NCBI GenBank assembly: GCA_964518905.1
Contig: CAZFJL010000023.1
Span: 1-64,000, forward strand
Direction of reading: 5' to 3'
DNA from: RDYZ01 sp964518905
GTDB taxonomy: Bacteria > Cyanobacteriota > Cyanobacteriia > Cyanobacteriales > Geitlerinemataceae
Length of the DNA stretch: 64,000 bases
Below are positions 35,792-44,588 of this stretch, in pieces (within the stretch, counting starts at the first letter, position 1; the number at the start of each line of letters is the position of its first letter). Under the pieces are notes generated by a model that saw nothing but the letters and a program-made list of their open reading frames with translations, was not told where the DNA came from and did not search any database. The position numbers and the translations under genes were made by a program.

Positions 35792-35929
35792 ATGACCGAC
35801 CTCAATCGCGGCATCATGAAATTCCCCGGCGCTGATAACCCGATCTTAATCGTGCTGTCTTCGCTCCTGATTCTTGGTGGAATTGGTGTCCTTATCTCGT
35901 GGGCATATCAGGCGGCCTACATGATCTAG
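35792..35929 (+). CDS. Small single-helix membrane protein, 45 residues
   Basis: The frame reads MTDLNRGIMKFPGADNP, then one hydrophobic helix (ILIVLSSLLILGGIGVLIS) and WAYQAAYMI before the stop. The size and layout (polar N-terminus, one helix, aromatic C-terminus) are those of small photosystem or NDH/b6f accessory subunits. It is not PetM, PetG, PetL, PetN, PsbJ, PsbT, PsaI or PsaJ as I know them. A GGAG lies 13 bases upstream, within a small stem. I regard it as a real gene of unknown function; a thylakoid accessory role is inference. Confidence 0.7.
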   Translation: MTDLNRGIMKFPGADNPILIVLSSLLILGGIGVLISWAYQAAYMI

Positions 35930-35936
35930 GACGATA

Positions 35937-36064
35937 TATCCCTCTTTTGTCACTCTTCATCAAGAATCGCTGTAAGGCTGATTCCTCCGTTGCTATTCTC
36001 ATTTAGTTAATGCCTGAAACAACGCAAATTCGTTGAGTTATCGGAGAGTGACAAAAGAGGGATA
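35937..36064. mobile_element. 128-bp MITE with 20-bp terminal inverted repeats
   Basis: TATCCCTCTTTTGTCACTCT (35937-35956) and its exact complement (36045-36064) flank 88 bp of unrelated sequence. TA at both ends fits a TA target duplication. It could also form a long hairpin in a transcript from the upstream small gene and act as its terminator. Confidence 0.8.
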
Positions 36065-36155
36065 AACTACCGATTATTTTTTGCGTTTTTTCCATTTCTT
36101 CCCTCTTGCTTCGTTTCGCTTCGTTTCGTTTTCCCTTCGCGCGGAACTCTTGATC

Positions 36156-37376
36156 GTGCCTAGTTCCGACTTTTCTCGCCCCGATACCGATCGCCCCGCT
36201 TCAGCAACATCAACATCAGCATCAGCACCAACGCCCAAACCTGACACCCTGAACACCTTTCAATACTGCTGCGATCACCGCTGCTCCACCACCCAAGCCC
36301 GCGCGGGACGCTTCCAAACCCCCCACGGCATCGTCGAGACCCCGCGCTTCATGCCCGTCGGAACCCTCGCCAACGTCAAAACCTTGACCCCCGATCAGCT
36401 CAAGGCAACGGGCGCACAAATGGTGCTGTCCAACACCTATCACCTGCATCTGCAACCGGGCGAGGATATCGTCAAAGCTGGGGGCGGGCTGCATCGATTT
36501 ATGGGCTGGGATGGGCCGATGTTGACCGATTCCGGTGGGTTTCAGGTGTTTAGCCTGAGCGAGATGCGGACGATCACGGAAGAGGGCGTGACGTTTAAAT
36601 CGCCGCGCAACGGGGACGTAATTAAGATGACGCCGGAACGATCGATCGCGATTCAGAACGATCTCGGGGCGGATGTGATCATGGCGTTTGATGAGTGTCC
36701 GCCCTATCCGGCCACGCGGGAGGCCGTCGAGCTGGCGACGGCGCGAACCTATCGCTGGCTGAAGCGCTGCGTCGTGGCGCATCAACGATCGGATCAGGCG
36801 CTATTTGGCATCGTGCAGGGTGGGACGTACCTAGATTTGCGGGCGCAGGCGGCGGCGGATCTGCGGGAATTGGATTTGCCGGGATACGCGATCGGCGGCG
36901 TCAGCGTCGGCGAACCGCCGGAACTGATCGAGCAAATCGTCAAGGCGACCACGCCGCAGCTACCGGAAGATAAACCGCGCTACCTGATGGGCGTCGGGAC
37001 GTATCGCGAAATGGCGCAGGCGATCGCCTCGGGGATTGACCTGTTTGACTGTGTGATTCCCACGCGGCTCGGGCGACATGGGGCGGCGCTGGTACGGGGC
37101 GATCGCTGGAATTTGAAAAATGCCTGTTTTCAGCATGACCATACGCCCCTCGATGCTACCTGCGACTGTTACACCTGCACGCACTTCACCCGCGCCTATT
37201 TGCGTCACCTAATCAAAGCCCAAGAGCTACTCGCTTATACATTGCTATCGATCCACAACATCACCGAACTGGTGCGATTCACCACCTCGATCCGTCAAGC
37301 GATCATCGACGATCGCTTTGCCCAGGATTTCGCCCACTGGCTCGCGCCCGCTGATGCGTCGATCGCGAAGTCGTAA
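36156..37376 (+). CDS. tgt: tRNA-guanine transglycosylase (queuosine)
   Basis: I start this gene at the GTG at 36156 (406 residues). The frame is open back to 36081, but only through a TTG and a hydrophobic, unconserved run. A Ser/Thr/Pro-rich N-terminal extension of about 30 residues precedes the fold. Tgt exchanges guanine-34 of tRNAs for preQ1. The catalytic Asp are in LTDSGGFQVFSL near 125-136 and IDLFDCVIPTR near 290-300; the latter also marks bacterial Tgt. The zinc site is CDCYTCTHFTRAYLRHL near 340-356. It appears to be a single-gene unit. Confidence 0.95.
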   Translation: MPSSDFSRPDTDRPASATSTSASAPTPKPDTLNTFQYCCDHRCSTTQARAGRFQTPHGIVETPRFMPVGTLANVKTLTPDQLKATGAQMVLSNTYHLHLQPGEDIVKAGGGLHRFMGWDGPMLTDSGGFQVFSLSEMRTITEEGVTFKSPRNGDVIKMTPERSIAIQNDLGADVIMAFDECPPYPATREAVELATARTYRWLKRCVVAHQRSDQALFGIVQGGTYLDLRAQAAADLRELDLPGYAIGGVSVGEPPELIEQIVKATTPQLPEDKPRYLMGVGTYREMAQAIASGIDLFDCVIPTRLGRHGAALVRGDRWNLKNACFQHDHTPLDATCDCYTCTHFTRAYLRHLIKAQELLAYTLLSIHNITELVRFTTSIRQAIIDDRFAQDFAHWLAPADASIAKS

Positions 37377-37488
37377 CCCTGTAGGGGCAGACTGAAGCGC
37401 TTAATTTTTAGCCCGATTTCCCTTGCTATACTGACCATATATTTCCGACACAACCGTCTCTCCAACTCCTTAGCAACCCTTCCTTTCG

Positions 37489-37713
37489 ATGCAAACTGAA
37501 CCTAGCAATCCCGAAGGCGAGTTTGAATATCACGTCAAACAATCGAGCGTGGAGCTAGATGCGCAATTCGAGATTGTGCTAGAGGCGCTGGCGCGTTTAG
37601 CCGAGTGTGATGCGACGGAGTCTGACCCTGCCGATTTTGCGCTCATTCGCCAAGCTGCCGTTAGCATTGGCCAAACTGTACGGCTCGATCGGCGAGTGCA
37701 ACATCAGGTTTGA
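37489..37713 (+). CDS. Small acidic hypothetical protein
   Basis: The 74-residue frame begins with the ATG at 37489. It is acidic, with no membrane segment. A central helix (LDAQFEIVLEALARLAECD) is followed by ADFALIRQAAVSIGQTVRLDRR. The composition is protein-like and follows HIP1-type codon context, but I recognise no family. It converges with the CHASE2-GGDEF gene, 49 bp apart. Confidence 0.55.
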   Translation: MQTEPSNPEGEFEYHVKQSSVELDAQFEIVLEALARLAECDATESDPADFALIRQAAVSIGQTVRLDRRVQHQV

Positions 37714-37762
37714 GGTGCGGATTGAGGGTCTGCGATCGATCAGATCTGATCGGTCAGATTGA

Positions 37763-39619
37763 TCAATCATCACCAGTCTCTGAATCAGAGTGTGGGACGG
37801 GGAGGCTGCTAGTACTGGGCGTCGATGGCGGTGACGCGAAACTATACAGAACGCGATAGCAATTGCGGCCTTCCTTTTTGGCAAGATATAGAGCGCGATC
37901 AGCCTCCTCGATCAAATCGTAGGGTTGGGCGAATATCCCCAGACTCGTGGAGGCAATACCGCAGCTAATCGTGACGCGATCGGCGGCTTCCGAGCTGCGA
38001 TGCTCCAGGTTCAGCGTGTAAATTGCGCGGCAGATTTTATCGGCGATTCGTTCCGCCAGCTCGATCGAGCAGTACGGCATGACGATCGCGAATTCTTCAC
38101 CGCCATAACGTGCCACCAGATCGCTCTTCCGCACCGCATCGGCCAGGACTTGCGCCACTGTTGCAAGACAAACATCGCCTGCTTGGTGGCCGTAGGTATC
38201 GTTATAGCGCTTGAAGAAATCCACGTCGCAGAGCAAAAGCGACAGCTCACCGCGTGTTTTTTTGTAGTTCCAGCACTGATTCAGAAACACATCGAAATAG
38301 CGTCGATTGGCCAGTTTCGTGAGGCCATCGGTTGTGGCAAGTCGAGCAAAAGAACTGCGTTGTCGGGTCAGTATGATCAGACCGGCTCCAAGTCCAGCCA
38401 GTATCGGCGCTACGGTCGGCAACCATAGATGATTGAGGAAACAAATATAGCTGGTGACAATCAGGGCGAGCGATGTTCCCGCAGCGCCTAACAAAAGTGG
38501 ACGCTCTAGCGATCCGGGTCGTAGCTTTGGTGCCGCTTGGCTCATGACGATCGCCCAATAGGCGAGATTAAACCCGATCGCCCAAACCCAAATCCACAGC
38601 AGCACAATGGTCGGCTTGGCTGCACGCAAGAACTCGCGACCATCGATCACAGCACTGATAATTTGGCTAATGATATTAGCCTGGATATATAAGCTCGGTG
38701 TTGCATGTTCGGCGCTAATCGAACCGTAGGTATAAGGCGTGTAGAGAAAATTTTCGAGGCTAATCGCTGTTGTACCAAGCAAGACAATTTTGCGATTAAA
38801 CAGACCCGTCGGAACACGATTATTCAACACATCTTCTAACGAGATTGTGGTGAAATCGTCCGGCTGTAAGCCTCGATAATCCAGCAAGATTTGATACCCC
38901 GGAACCGATCCGTAAGCGTAGCCCCCTTCATAACCCATCAGCGGCTGAAAGTGAGCCTTTCCCCAGGGAATTGCGGCTTGTCTGGACTGAGGGATTTTGG
39001 GATGAGTTCCTCGTTTGTCAAGGTATATTTTACTGAGCTGCATGGCAAAACTCAGGCGAATATTGCTAGGCAAATCCGGATCAGACGATTCGCCACGATT
39101 CCCGAGATCGGATTTGCGAACGCTTAAGAAAGCGCGACGTTGACGTTGGTCGAGATCGATCGGTACATCGACAAATGCAGCCCGATCGAGATCGGCGAGA
39201 ATTTGCGGCGGATCAACTTTAGGAAACCCAATTTTTTCAACGCCGATGAGATTTTCAGTTTGGCGAGCGACCTCTTGCCAGCGCTCAGAACCGGGATTAA
39301 CGGGTACGTTGCGATACAGGTTGAGACCGATCGCATCGGGGGATTGAGCGGCGATCGTTTCGATCGCACGGGCGAGATCAGCATCAGAGAGCGGCCACTG
39401 TGGCAAACGAGTGAGTGTCGCTTCATCAACGGTGACGAGAACGATCCGCCGATCGGGTACTTCCGGCGGACGAGAGCGCATAAATGCGTCATAGAAGCCC
39501 AGCTCTAAGCTCTGCAACGCACCTAAATAGCTCAAGGCTGCAACGAACAGTGTTACACCGGTCGAAACGGTCAGGATTGATCGATATTTTCCTAACAGTC
39601 GGTTGAACACGATACGCAT
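37763..39619 (-). CDS. CHASE2-GGDEF diguanylate cyclase
   Basis: The 618-residue membrane protein has an N-terminal signal-anchor helix (residues about 14-33), an extracytoplasmic CHASE2 domain (about 45-310, with RRIVLVTVDEATL and a GKAHFQPLMGYEGGYAYGSVPGY-like region), and membrane helices near 330-430. A GGDEF domain follows from about 440. The active site is GGEEF near 507-511, preceded five residues upstream by RKSD, an intact RxxD inhibitory site, so it should make c-di-GMP with product feedback. CHASE2 is an extracellular sensing domain of unknown ligand. It is divergent from the glycosyltransferase at 40078 with a long AT-rich spacer. Confidence 0.92.
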   Translation of the reverse strand: MRIVFNRLLGKYRSILTVSTGVTLFVAALSYLGALQSLELGFYDAFMRSRPPEVPDRRIVLVTVDEATLTRLPQWPLSDADLARAIETIAAQSPDAIGLNLYRNVPVNPGSERWQEVARQTENLIGVEKIGFPKVDPPQILADLDRAAFVDVPIDLDQRQRRAFLSVRKSDLGNRGESSDPDLPSNIRLSFAMQLSKIYLDKRGTHPKIPQSRQAAIPWGKAHFQPLMGYEGGYAYGSVPGYQILLDYRGLQPDDFTTISLEDVLNNRVPTGLFNRKIVLLGTTAISLENFLYTPYTYGSISAEHATPSLYIQANIISQIISAVIDGREFLRAAKPTIVLLWIWVWAIGFNLAYWAIVMSQAAPKLRPGSLERPLLLGAAGTSLALIVTSYICFLNHLWLPTVAPILAGLGAGLIILTRQRSSFARLATTDGLTKLANRRYFDVFLNQCWNYKKTRGELSLLLCDVDFFKRYNDTYGHQAGDVCLATVAQVLADAVRKSDLVARYGGEEFAIVMPYCSIELAERIADKICRAIYTLNLEHRSSEAADRVTISCGIASTSLGIFAQPYDLIEEADRALYLAKKEGRNCYRVLYSFASPPSTPSTSSLPVPHSDSETGDD

Positions 39620-40077
39620 GAAATGCTTTGCCTCGCTTGAGAGTCATAGGACGAATAATCGTCTAGTTGTTGATCGTGACCAATGTTTTCTATTTACTTT
39701 AATAATAGTCCGTTTAAATTCAAGTTAAACAAGGTGGAAAATTCACGCTGTTCACGCTGTCCTCAAATTAAAACATTTTGATCATCCAAGAAATTCAGAA
39801 TTGTGATCAAAAATAAATTATACATTCAGTAATAAATGCAAATAAAAGATCAAAAAGCTGTAGGTTAGTATCAATATTTTAGGATAAAAACAATATAATA
39901 CTGCTCAAATAGATCCGTTAGTCTATTTTGTTTTTGTTTAACGTCTAGCGAAAAAATATGATTTGATCGAAATATCTCAGACAACGTATTAGACTTTGAT
40001 TTAACTTTTGATCGATTGATCGAGAAAGACATCCTTCCGCTGTTTTTAGTTTTTTTAGTTTATTCTTGCCCGCTGCT
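39620..40077. other. AT-rich divergent promoter region
   Basis: 458 bp of AT-rich sequence between two divergent genes. TTCACGCTG is tandemly repeated near 39750. No gene or stable structure is seen. Confidence 0.5.
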
Positions 40078-40842
40078 ATGACTTCAACGCCCGTTGCTCC
40101 CGAGGCTCTACCGATCGATCGCGTCCTCGGTGTGCCGATCCACTTACATCATGACTATGCGGGCTGGCTGCGCGATCGGGTACATCACGGCATCGGAACC
40201 CATGTGGTGACGTTGAATGCGGAAATGTCGATGCTGGCGGGACAGGAGACGCAACTCGGCGAGACGATCGATCGCGCTGAGTTAACGATTCCCGACGGTG
40301 CGGGCGTGGTGCTCTATCTCAAGCTCAAGGGTCACGCGATCGCCCGTGCGCCGGGGATCGAGGTGTCGGAAACGTTACTCGCAAGCTTGGCGGGAACGGG
40401 GAAAACGGCGTTTTTTTTCGGTGGCGCACCGGGCGTAACCGATCAAGCGGCGGCGAACTTAATGCAGCAATACCCCGGCCTCGATATCATCGGCACGCAG
40501 CACGGTTACGTTTCGCCGGAGGAGATGCCGCTGTTGCTCGATCGCCTGCGTGAGCTACAACCGGCGGCGATTTTGGTTGGCCTAGGTGTGCCGCGCCAGG
40601 AGTATTGGATTGCGGAACATCGATCGATTTGCCCCGGTACGGTGTGGATCGGAGTTGGGGGCAGTTTTGATGTGTGGGCGGGGGTGAAAACTCGTGCGCC
40701 GAAGTGGATGGGCGATAACCATTTGGAGTGGCTATACCGGCTCTACTGTGAGCCGTGGCGCTGGCGGCGGATGTTGGCGCTGCCGAAGTTTGCGATCGTG
40801 GCGTTGTTAGAACTGGCGGGTTTGCGGCGGGCGCGATCGTAG
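40078..40842 (+). CDS. WecG/TagA/CpsF family glycosyltransferase
   Basis: The protein has 254 residues from the ATG at 40078 (a TTG at 40066 is in frame). Family GT26 motifs are present: THVVTLNAEMSMLA near 48-61 and the catalytic-Asp region LTIPDGAGVVLYLK near 86-99. GTGKTAFFFGGAPG and LVGLGVPRQEYWI follow, with VGGSFDVWAG at the end of the core. Such enzymes transfer ManNAc(A)-type sugars onto lipid-linked intermediates during wall or exopolysaccharide synthesis. A C-terminal basic segment (PWRWRRMLALPKF) may bind the membrane. A 116-bp MITE begins directly after the stop codon. Confidence 0.9.
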   Translation: MTSTPVAPEALPIDRVLGVPIHLHHDYAGWLRDRVHHGIGTHVVTLNAEMSMLAGQETQLGETIDRAELTIPDGAGVVLYLKLKGHAIARAPGIEVSETLLASLAGTGKTAFFFGGAPGVTDQAAANLMQQYPGLDIIGTQHGYVSPEEMPLLLDRLRELQPAAILVGLGVPRQEYWIAEHRSICPGTVWIGVGGSFDVWAGVKTRAPKWMGDNHLEWLYRLYCEPWRWRRMLALPKFAIVALLELAGLRRARS

Positions 40843-40843
40843 A

Positions 40844-40959
40844 TATAGCAGAAACCGATCGTGTTAGGACGCTCTTGTTTAAGCCGAAAACCGCACTTCG
40901 ACTCCGCTCAGTGCTCTCAGCTTTTTTTGTACGTCCCAACTAAATCGGTTTTTGCTATA
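40844..40959. mobile_element. 116-bp MITE, copy 2
   Basis: Same length and, by eye, the same sequence as 30809-30924 except one base (CGTCCCAAC instead of CGTCCTAAC). It begins one base after the stop codon of the glycosyltransferase gene. Confidence 0.92.
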
Positions 40960-40960
40960 C

Positions 40961-41097
40961 CAAGAAACCCGGTTTCCAAGTAAACCAAGATAATCAACAG
41001 TGACGTCAGACCTTTGAGGTTTTCAAAACCTCAAAGGTCTCGCTTCCTGCGATCCATTCAATGTTTGGCCTGGGCTACTGAGAAACCGGGTTTCTCG
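40961..41097. repeat. Inverted-repeat element with nested palindrome
   Basis: AGAAACCCGGTTTC (40963-40976) and GAAACCGGGTTTCT (41082-41095) are exact complements. Between them AGACCTTTGAGGTTTT-C-AAAACCTCAAAGGTCT (41008-41040) is a perfect 16-bp-arm hairpin that recurs at 57214-57246. It lies between convergent genes and may act as a terminator for lpdA. Confidence 0.85.
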
Positions 41098-41101
41098 CCC
41101 T

Positions 41102-42538
41102 TTAATGCGCCCCGGCTAGCGTCCGCTTGTACGCTTCGTCCAGCACTTCCGACAGCGTCGGGTGCGTGTGAACGTTAAACGCCAGGGTATGCACCGATCG
41201 GCGATCGGCGATCGCATTCGCCGCCTCTTGGATCAGATCCGCCGCGTGAATCCCGATGATGTGAGCGCCCAGCAGCTCGCCCGTATCTTTGCGGTAGATG
41301 ATCTTCGCGACGCCGTCGGTTTCGTTTTCCGCCAGCGCCTTCGAGTTCGCCTTAAAGTACGTCCGCGCGACACCGACCTCGAAGCTTTCCTCAGCGCCGA
41401 GATCCTTGGCCTGCTGCTCCGTCAAACCGACGAAGCTAATTTCAGGATGGGTGAACGCCGCCGCCGGAATGCTGCGATAGTCCACCGTCATCGGGTTGCC
41501 GCAAATCGTTTCGACGACTGCGATCCCCTGAGCCGAAGCCGCGTGCGCCAGCATCATTTTGCCCGTCGCGTCGCCGATCGCCCAGAGATGATCGATCGGC
41601 GTATCGCCCGCCATCACGTGCAGATCCTCCGACACCGGAATAAATCCGGGACGTTGAATCTCCACCCCGATCGCCGCCAGATTCAGATCCTTCGTGTTTG
41701 GAACCCGACCCGTTGCCACTAGGCAGGCATCGACCTCCAGCGTCTCGACCAGCTCTTTCGTCTTCGCGTCGATCAGCTCGATCGTTACCGGCGAACCGGG
41801 CGTAACCTTCGCCGCGAACACACCCGCATGGGTTTCGATATCGCGATTTTCCACCAAAACGCGCTTGGCAATCTTGGCAATATCCGGATCAAACGTCGGC
41901 ATCACCTTATCGAGCGCTTCGATAATCGTGATTTCGCAGCCCAGCGCCGAGTACACATCGGCAAACTCCAGACCGATGTAACCGCTGCCAATAATCGCAA
42001 TCCACGGCGGCAGACTTTCAAGCTTAATCGCGTCATCGCTCGTGAACACGGTTTTGCCATCCACCTCAATACCGGGCGGCACAAAGGGAACCGAACCGGG
42101 CGCGAGAATAACGTTTTCAGCCGTAAACGTTTTTTCACCATCCGCCGTGGTGACCGCGACTTTCTGCGCTTCGAGAACTTTGCCGAGTCCCTGAATCACG
42201 TCCACGCCCATCCGCGCCATGCTGTTGCTCATGCTCGATCGGATATTCGCGACGAGATTCGCGGCATGGTCAGCGATCGCCTGACGATCGAACTGCACCC
42301 CGCCGACCCGCAGACCCATCGATTCCAGATGCTCCGTTTGGCTCAGTTCTCGCACCCGACCGGACGCAGCAAGCAACGCTTTCGACGGAATACATCCCCG
42401 ATTGACGCAGGTTCCGCCCATTTCCGCCGCTTCGACGATCGCCGTTTTCAGCCCTTTACCAACCGCATGGATCGCCGCGCCGTGGCCGCCAACCCCCGCA
42501 CCGACGATAATCAAGTCGTAGTCAAATCCTTGGCTCAT
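41102..42538 (-). CDS. lpdA: Dihydrolipoyl dehydrogenase
   Basis: The 478-residue protein starts at the ATG at 42538 with AGGAG six bases upstream; a TTG one codon earlier is ignored. FAD binding is by DLIIVGAGVGGHGAA, and the redox disulfide is Cys44/Cys49 in GGTCVNRGCIPSK. NAD binding follows at IAIIGSGYIGLEFADV, and the active-site His-Glu is in VHTHPTLSEVLDEAY near the C-terminus. It is the E3 subunit of pyruvate dehydrogenase and glycine decarboxylase. It appears to be a single-gene unit, as usual in cyanobacteria. Confidence 0.96.
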   Translation of the reverse strand: MSQGFDYDLIIVGAGVGGHGAAIHAVGKGLKTAIVEAAEMGGTCVNRGCIPSKALLAASGRVRELSQTEHLESMGLRVGGVQFDRQAIADHAANLVANIRSSMSNSMARMGVDVIQGLGKVLEAQKVAVTTADGEKTFTAENVILAPGSVPFVPPGIEVDGKTVFTSDDAIKLESLPPWIAIIGSGYIGLEFADVYSALGCEITIIEALDKVMPTFDPDIAKIAKRVLVENRDIETHAGVFAAKVTPGSPVTIELIDAKTKELVETLEVDACLVATGRVPNTKDLNLAAIGVEIQRPGFIPVSEDLHVMAGDTPIDHLWAIGDATGKMMLAHAASAQGIAVVETICGNPMTVDYRSIPAAAFTHPEISFVGLTEQQAKDLGAEESFEVGVARTYFKANSKALAENETDGVAKIIYRKDTGELLGAHIIGIHAADLIQEAANAIADRRSVHTLAFNVHTHPTLSEVLDEAYKRTLAGAH

Positions 42539-43040
42539 CAATCTCTCCTCATTCCTAGTGGTCTATCTCGTGGGTCTGTCTATTTTCGGTTGATCGGGGC
42601 GATCGGACAAGCGGCGATCGTCCTGTTCGTGCCTCATGTTTGTCCAATTTTGGCCTCAAGTGGGCTTGCGATCCCTCAGTCGGGTTCAAATATTTTGTCT
42701 GCTGAACTTTTTAAATGAATAACGATAGTCGATTGTTTACCTTTTTTGACTTGTATTTTCTTCTCTTTGATTCAGCTTAAATTCTCGCAAAATTTCGTTT
42801 ATTTTATCTCAGAAAAGTTGATTTTTGATATTTATTAAAATACCCACATTCTATGAAGTCAAAATCAAATCAATAAAAATATTGATAGACGACAAAAGAT
42901 ACAATCATGTCAGACTTTCATTATAAACACGAGATTCAATTCAATACGCCTGCGCTCCCAGGGATTGATCGTAAGCCTGAAATCAAATTATGATGTTACG
43001 ACAGCAACTACCGTGAAACAGCACAGAGGTCTATTGTTTG
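42539..43040. other. AT-rich divergent region between lpdA and the bilin-GAF gene
   Basis: 502 bp, AT-rich, with the dyad at 42869-42886. No gene or RNA recognised; HIP1 sites are sparse after 42720. Confidence 0.5.
42869..42886. promoter_or_regulatory. AT-rich dyad upstream of the bilin-GAF gene
   Basis: ATCAATA-AAAA-TATTGAT, 7-bp arms, about 155 bp before the start codon. A possible operator; weak evidence. Confidence 0.3.
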
Positions 43041-43586
43041 ATGGCTAATAACTTTGAAGCGAATAGTTCTCGTTCTCATTTACATTCTGACGTAGGATCT
43101 GGAAACCTTGGTAATGTACTACAAAGACTAAACAAGAGTCTTCAACGCGACAGTCTGGTACAAACGACAATCGCAGACCTTCGACTCTTTCTTCAGGCCG
43201 ATCGCGTCCTCCTTTATTACTTTTACAGTGAATGGAAAGGCCAAGTTACGTTTGAATCACTAAGCAATGGTGAATTTTCAATTTTTGGTTCGACTGGCCC
43301 CGATGCCTGTTTTACGGAGGAATATGCAGCGCTGTATTTAGCCGGTCGAGTTCGAGCCATACCAGATATCGAAACTGAACCGATTGATTCCTGTCATCGC
43401 GATTTTTTGCGAAATCTTCGTGTTAAAGCCAATTTAGTCGTGCCGATCGTCACGAGTGGTGGGTTGTGGGGATTGTTAGTCGCGCACCACTGTCGAGGCT
43501 CAAAAGTGTGGACGCAAACTGAGATCGAGCAGATGAAAGCAGGCGCAAAAATGATTGCTTCTTCATCGTTGCTCAATCAACATTAA
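43041..43586 (+). CDS. Stand-alone GAF protein of the DXCF cyanobacteriochrome type
   Basis: The 181-residue protein (ATG at 43041) is essentially one GAF domain: RDSLVQTTIADLRLFLQADRVLLYYF at the start, then the GRVRAIPDI and KANLVVPIVTSGGLWGLLVAHHC segments typical of phytochrome-superfamily GAFs. The canonical bilin-attachment pair is Cys118-His119 (in SCHRDFL). A second Cys sits in DACF at residues 88-91, the DXCF motif of blue/green or blue/orange cyanobacteriochromes. It has no output domain. It probably binds phycocyanobilin or phycoviolobilin and acts through a partner, most likely the membrane GGDEF cyclase encoded 101 bp downstream. Bilin binding is inference from the motifs. Confidence 0.82.
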   Translation: MANNFEANSSRSHLHSDVGSGNLGNVLQRLNKSLQRDSLVQTTIADLRLFLQADRVLLYYFYSEWKGQVTFESLSNGEFSIFGSTGPDACFTEEYAALYLAGRVRAIPDIETEPIDSCHRDFLRNLRVKANLVVPIVTSGGLWGLLVAHHCRGSKVWTQTEIEQMKAGAKMIASSSLLNQH

Positions 43587-43687
43587 TCGTCCCAAGCAAC
43601 ATGCAACTGGCCATACATGATCTACGAATGATCATTAATAATGTGATGATAAAGAGATAAACTCTAACTTTTTAACACTGTATTGTC

Positions 43688-44563
43688 ATGATGAAATCTG
43701 CAAAGCAAACAAAAGTCATGACGAGACTTAAACAGCTAGAGGGGAAAAGCAAGTTATTTTGGGTACTGATTGGATTAATTTCCGTCTTTATTGTTGGGAC
43801 GATCGATTGGTTAACTGGGCCTGAGATTTCATTTTCGTTGTTTTACCTAGTGCCAGTTAGTCTTATTACCTGGTTTCTAGGAAAAACTCCTGGAATAGTC
43901 ACTTCTACGATCGCGGCTGTTGTCTGGCTATTCTGTGATTATTTTTCTGGCAACTCTTATTCATATGTTGCAATTTATTATTGGAATTCCTTAATTCGAT
44001 TTGGCTTTTTTATCATCGTCACGTTGCTTTTTTCCTTGCTGAAGGATGCAATGGAAAATGAGCGAAGATTGGCTCGAATTGATGGATTGACCGGAGCGCT
44101 CAACACTCGTTGCTTTGCTGAACTATTGCAAACCGAGTGTGATCGTTTTAAGCGTAGAAAGTCTCCCTTCACCCTGGCCTATATCGATCTGGATAACTTC
44201 AAAATGGTTAACGATCATTTTGGTCACTCGACGGGAGATGATGTTTTAAGTCTGATCGTTACCTATACCCAGGCTCAATTACGCAAGACGGATTATGTGG
44301 CCAGACTGGGCGGGGATGAGTTTGTTCTTCTCTTAACAGAAACCGATCAGTTTGGTGCTGAGGTTGCTATTTCTAAAATTCAGTTTGGTCTTTTAGAGGA
44401 AATGAAACGAAACAATTGGCCGGTTACATTTTTGATCGGCGTTTTAACCTGTGTTGAACTTCCCGACACGATTGATGATCTAATCAAGCAGGCTGACAAT
44501 TTGATGTACGCGGTCAAAAATAGTGGGAAAAATTCGGTTCGCTACGCTTTATGTCATGGGTGA
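43688..44563 (+). CDS. Membrane-bound GGDEF diguanylate cyclase
   Basis: The 291-residue protein has four to five membrane helices between residues 23 and 125 (for example FWVLIGLISVFIVGTI and FFIIVTLLFSLL) and a cytoplasmic GGDEF domain from about 130. The active site is GGDEF near 207-211 with RKTD five residues upstream, the intact inhibitory site. IDGLTGALNTR and IDLDNFKMVNDHFGH are the usual preceding motifs. The membrane part resembles short sensory domains of unknown ligand. It is encoded 101 bp behind the bilin-GAF protein on the same strand and may be its output. Confidence 0.9.
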   Translation: MMKSAKQTKVMTRLKQLEGKSKLFWVLIGLISVFIVGTIDWLTGPEISFSLFYLVPVSLITWFLGKTPGIVTSTIAAVVWLFCDYFSGNSYSYVAIYYWNSLIRFGFFIIVTLLFSLLKDAMENERRLARIDGLTGALNTRCFAELLQTECDRFKRRKSPFTLAYIDLDNFKMVNDHFGHSTGDDVLSLIVTYTQAQLRKTDYVARLGGDEFVLLLTETDQFGAEVAISKIQFGLLEEMKRNNWPVTFLIGVLTCVELPDTIDDLIKQADNLMYAVKNSGKNSVRYALCHG

Positions 44564-44588
44564 ATGTGATGTGATTCGTGTGATGAGA

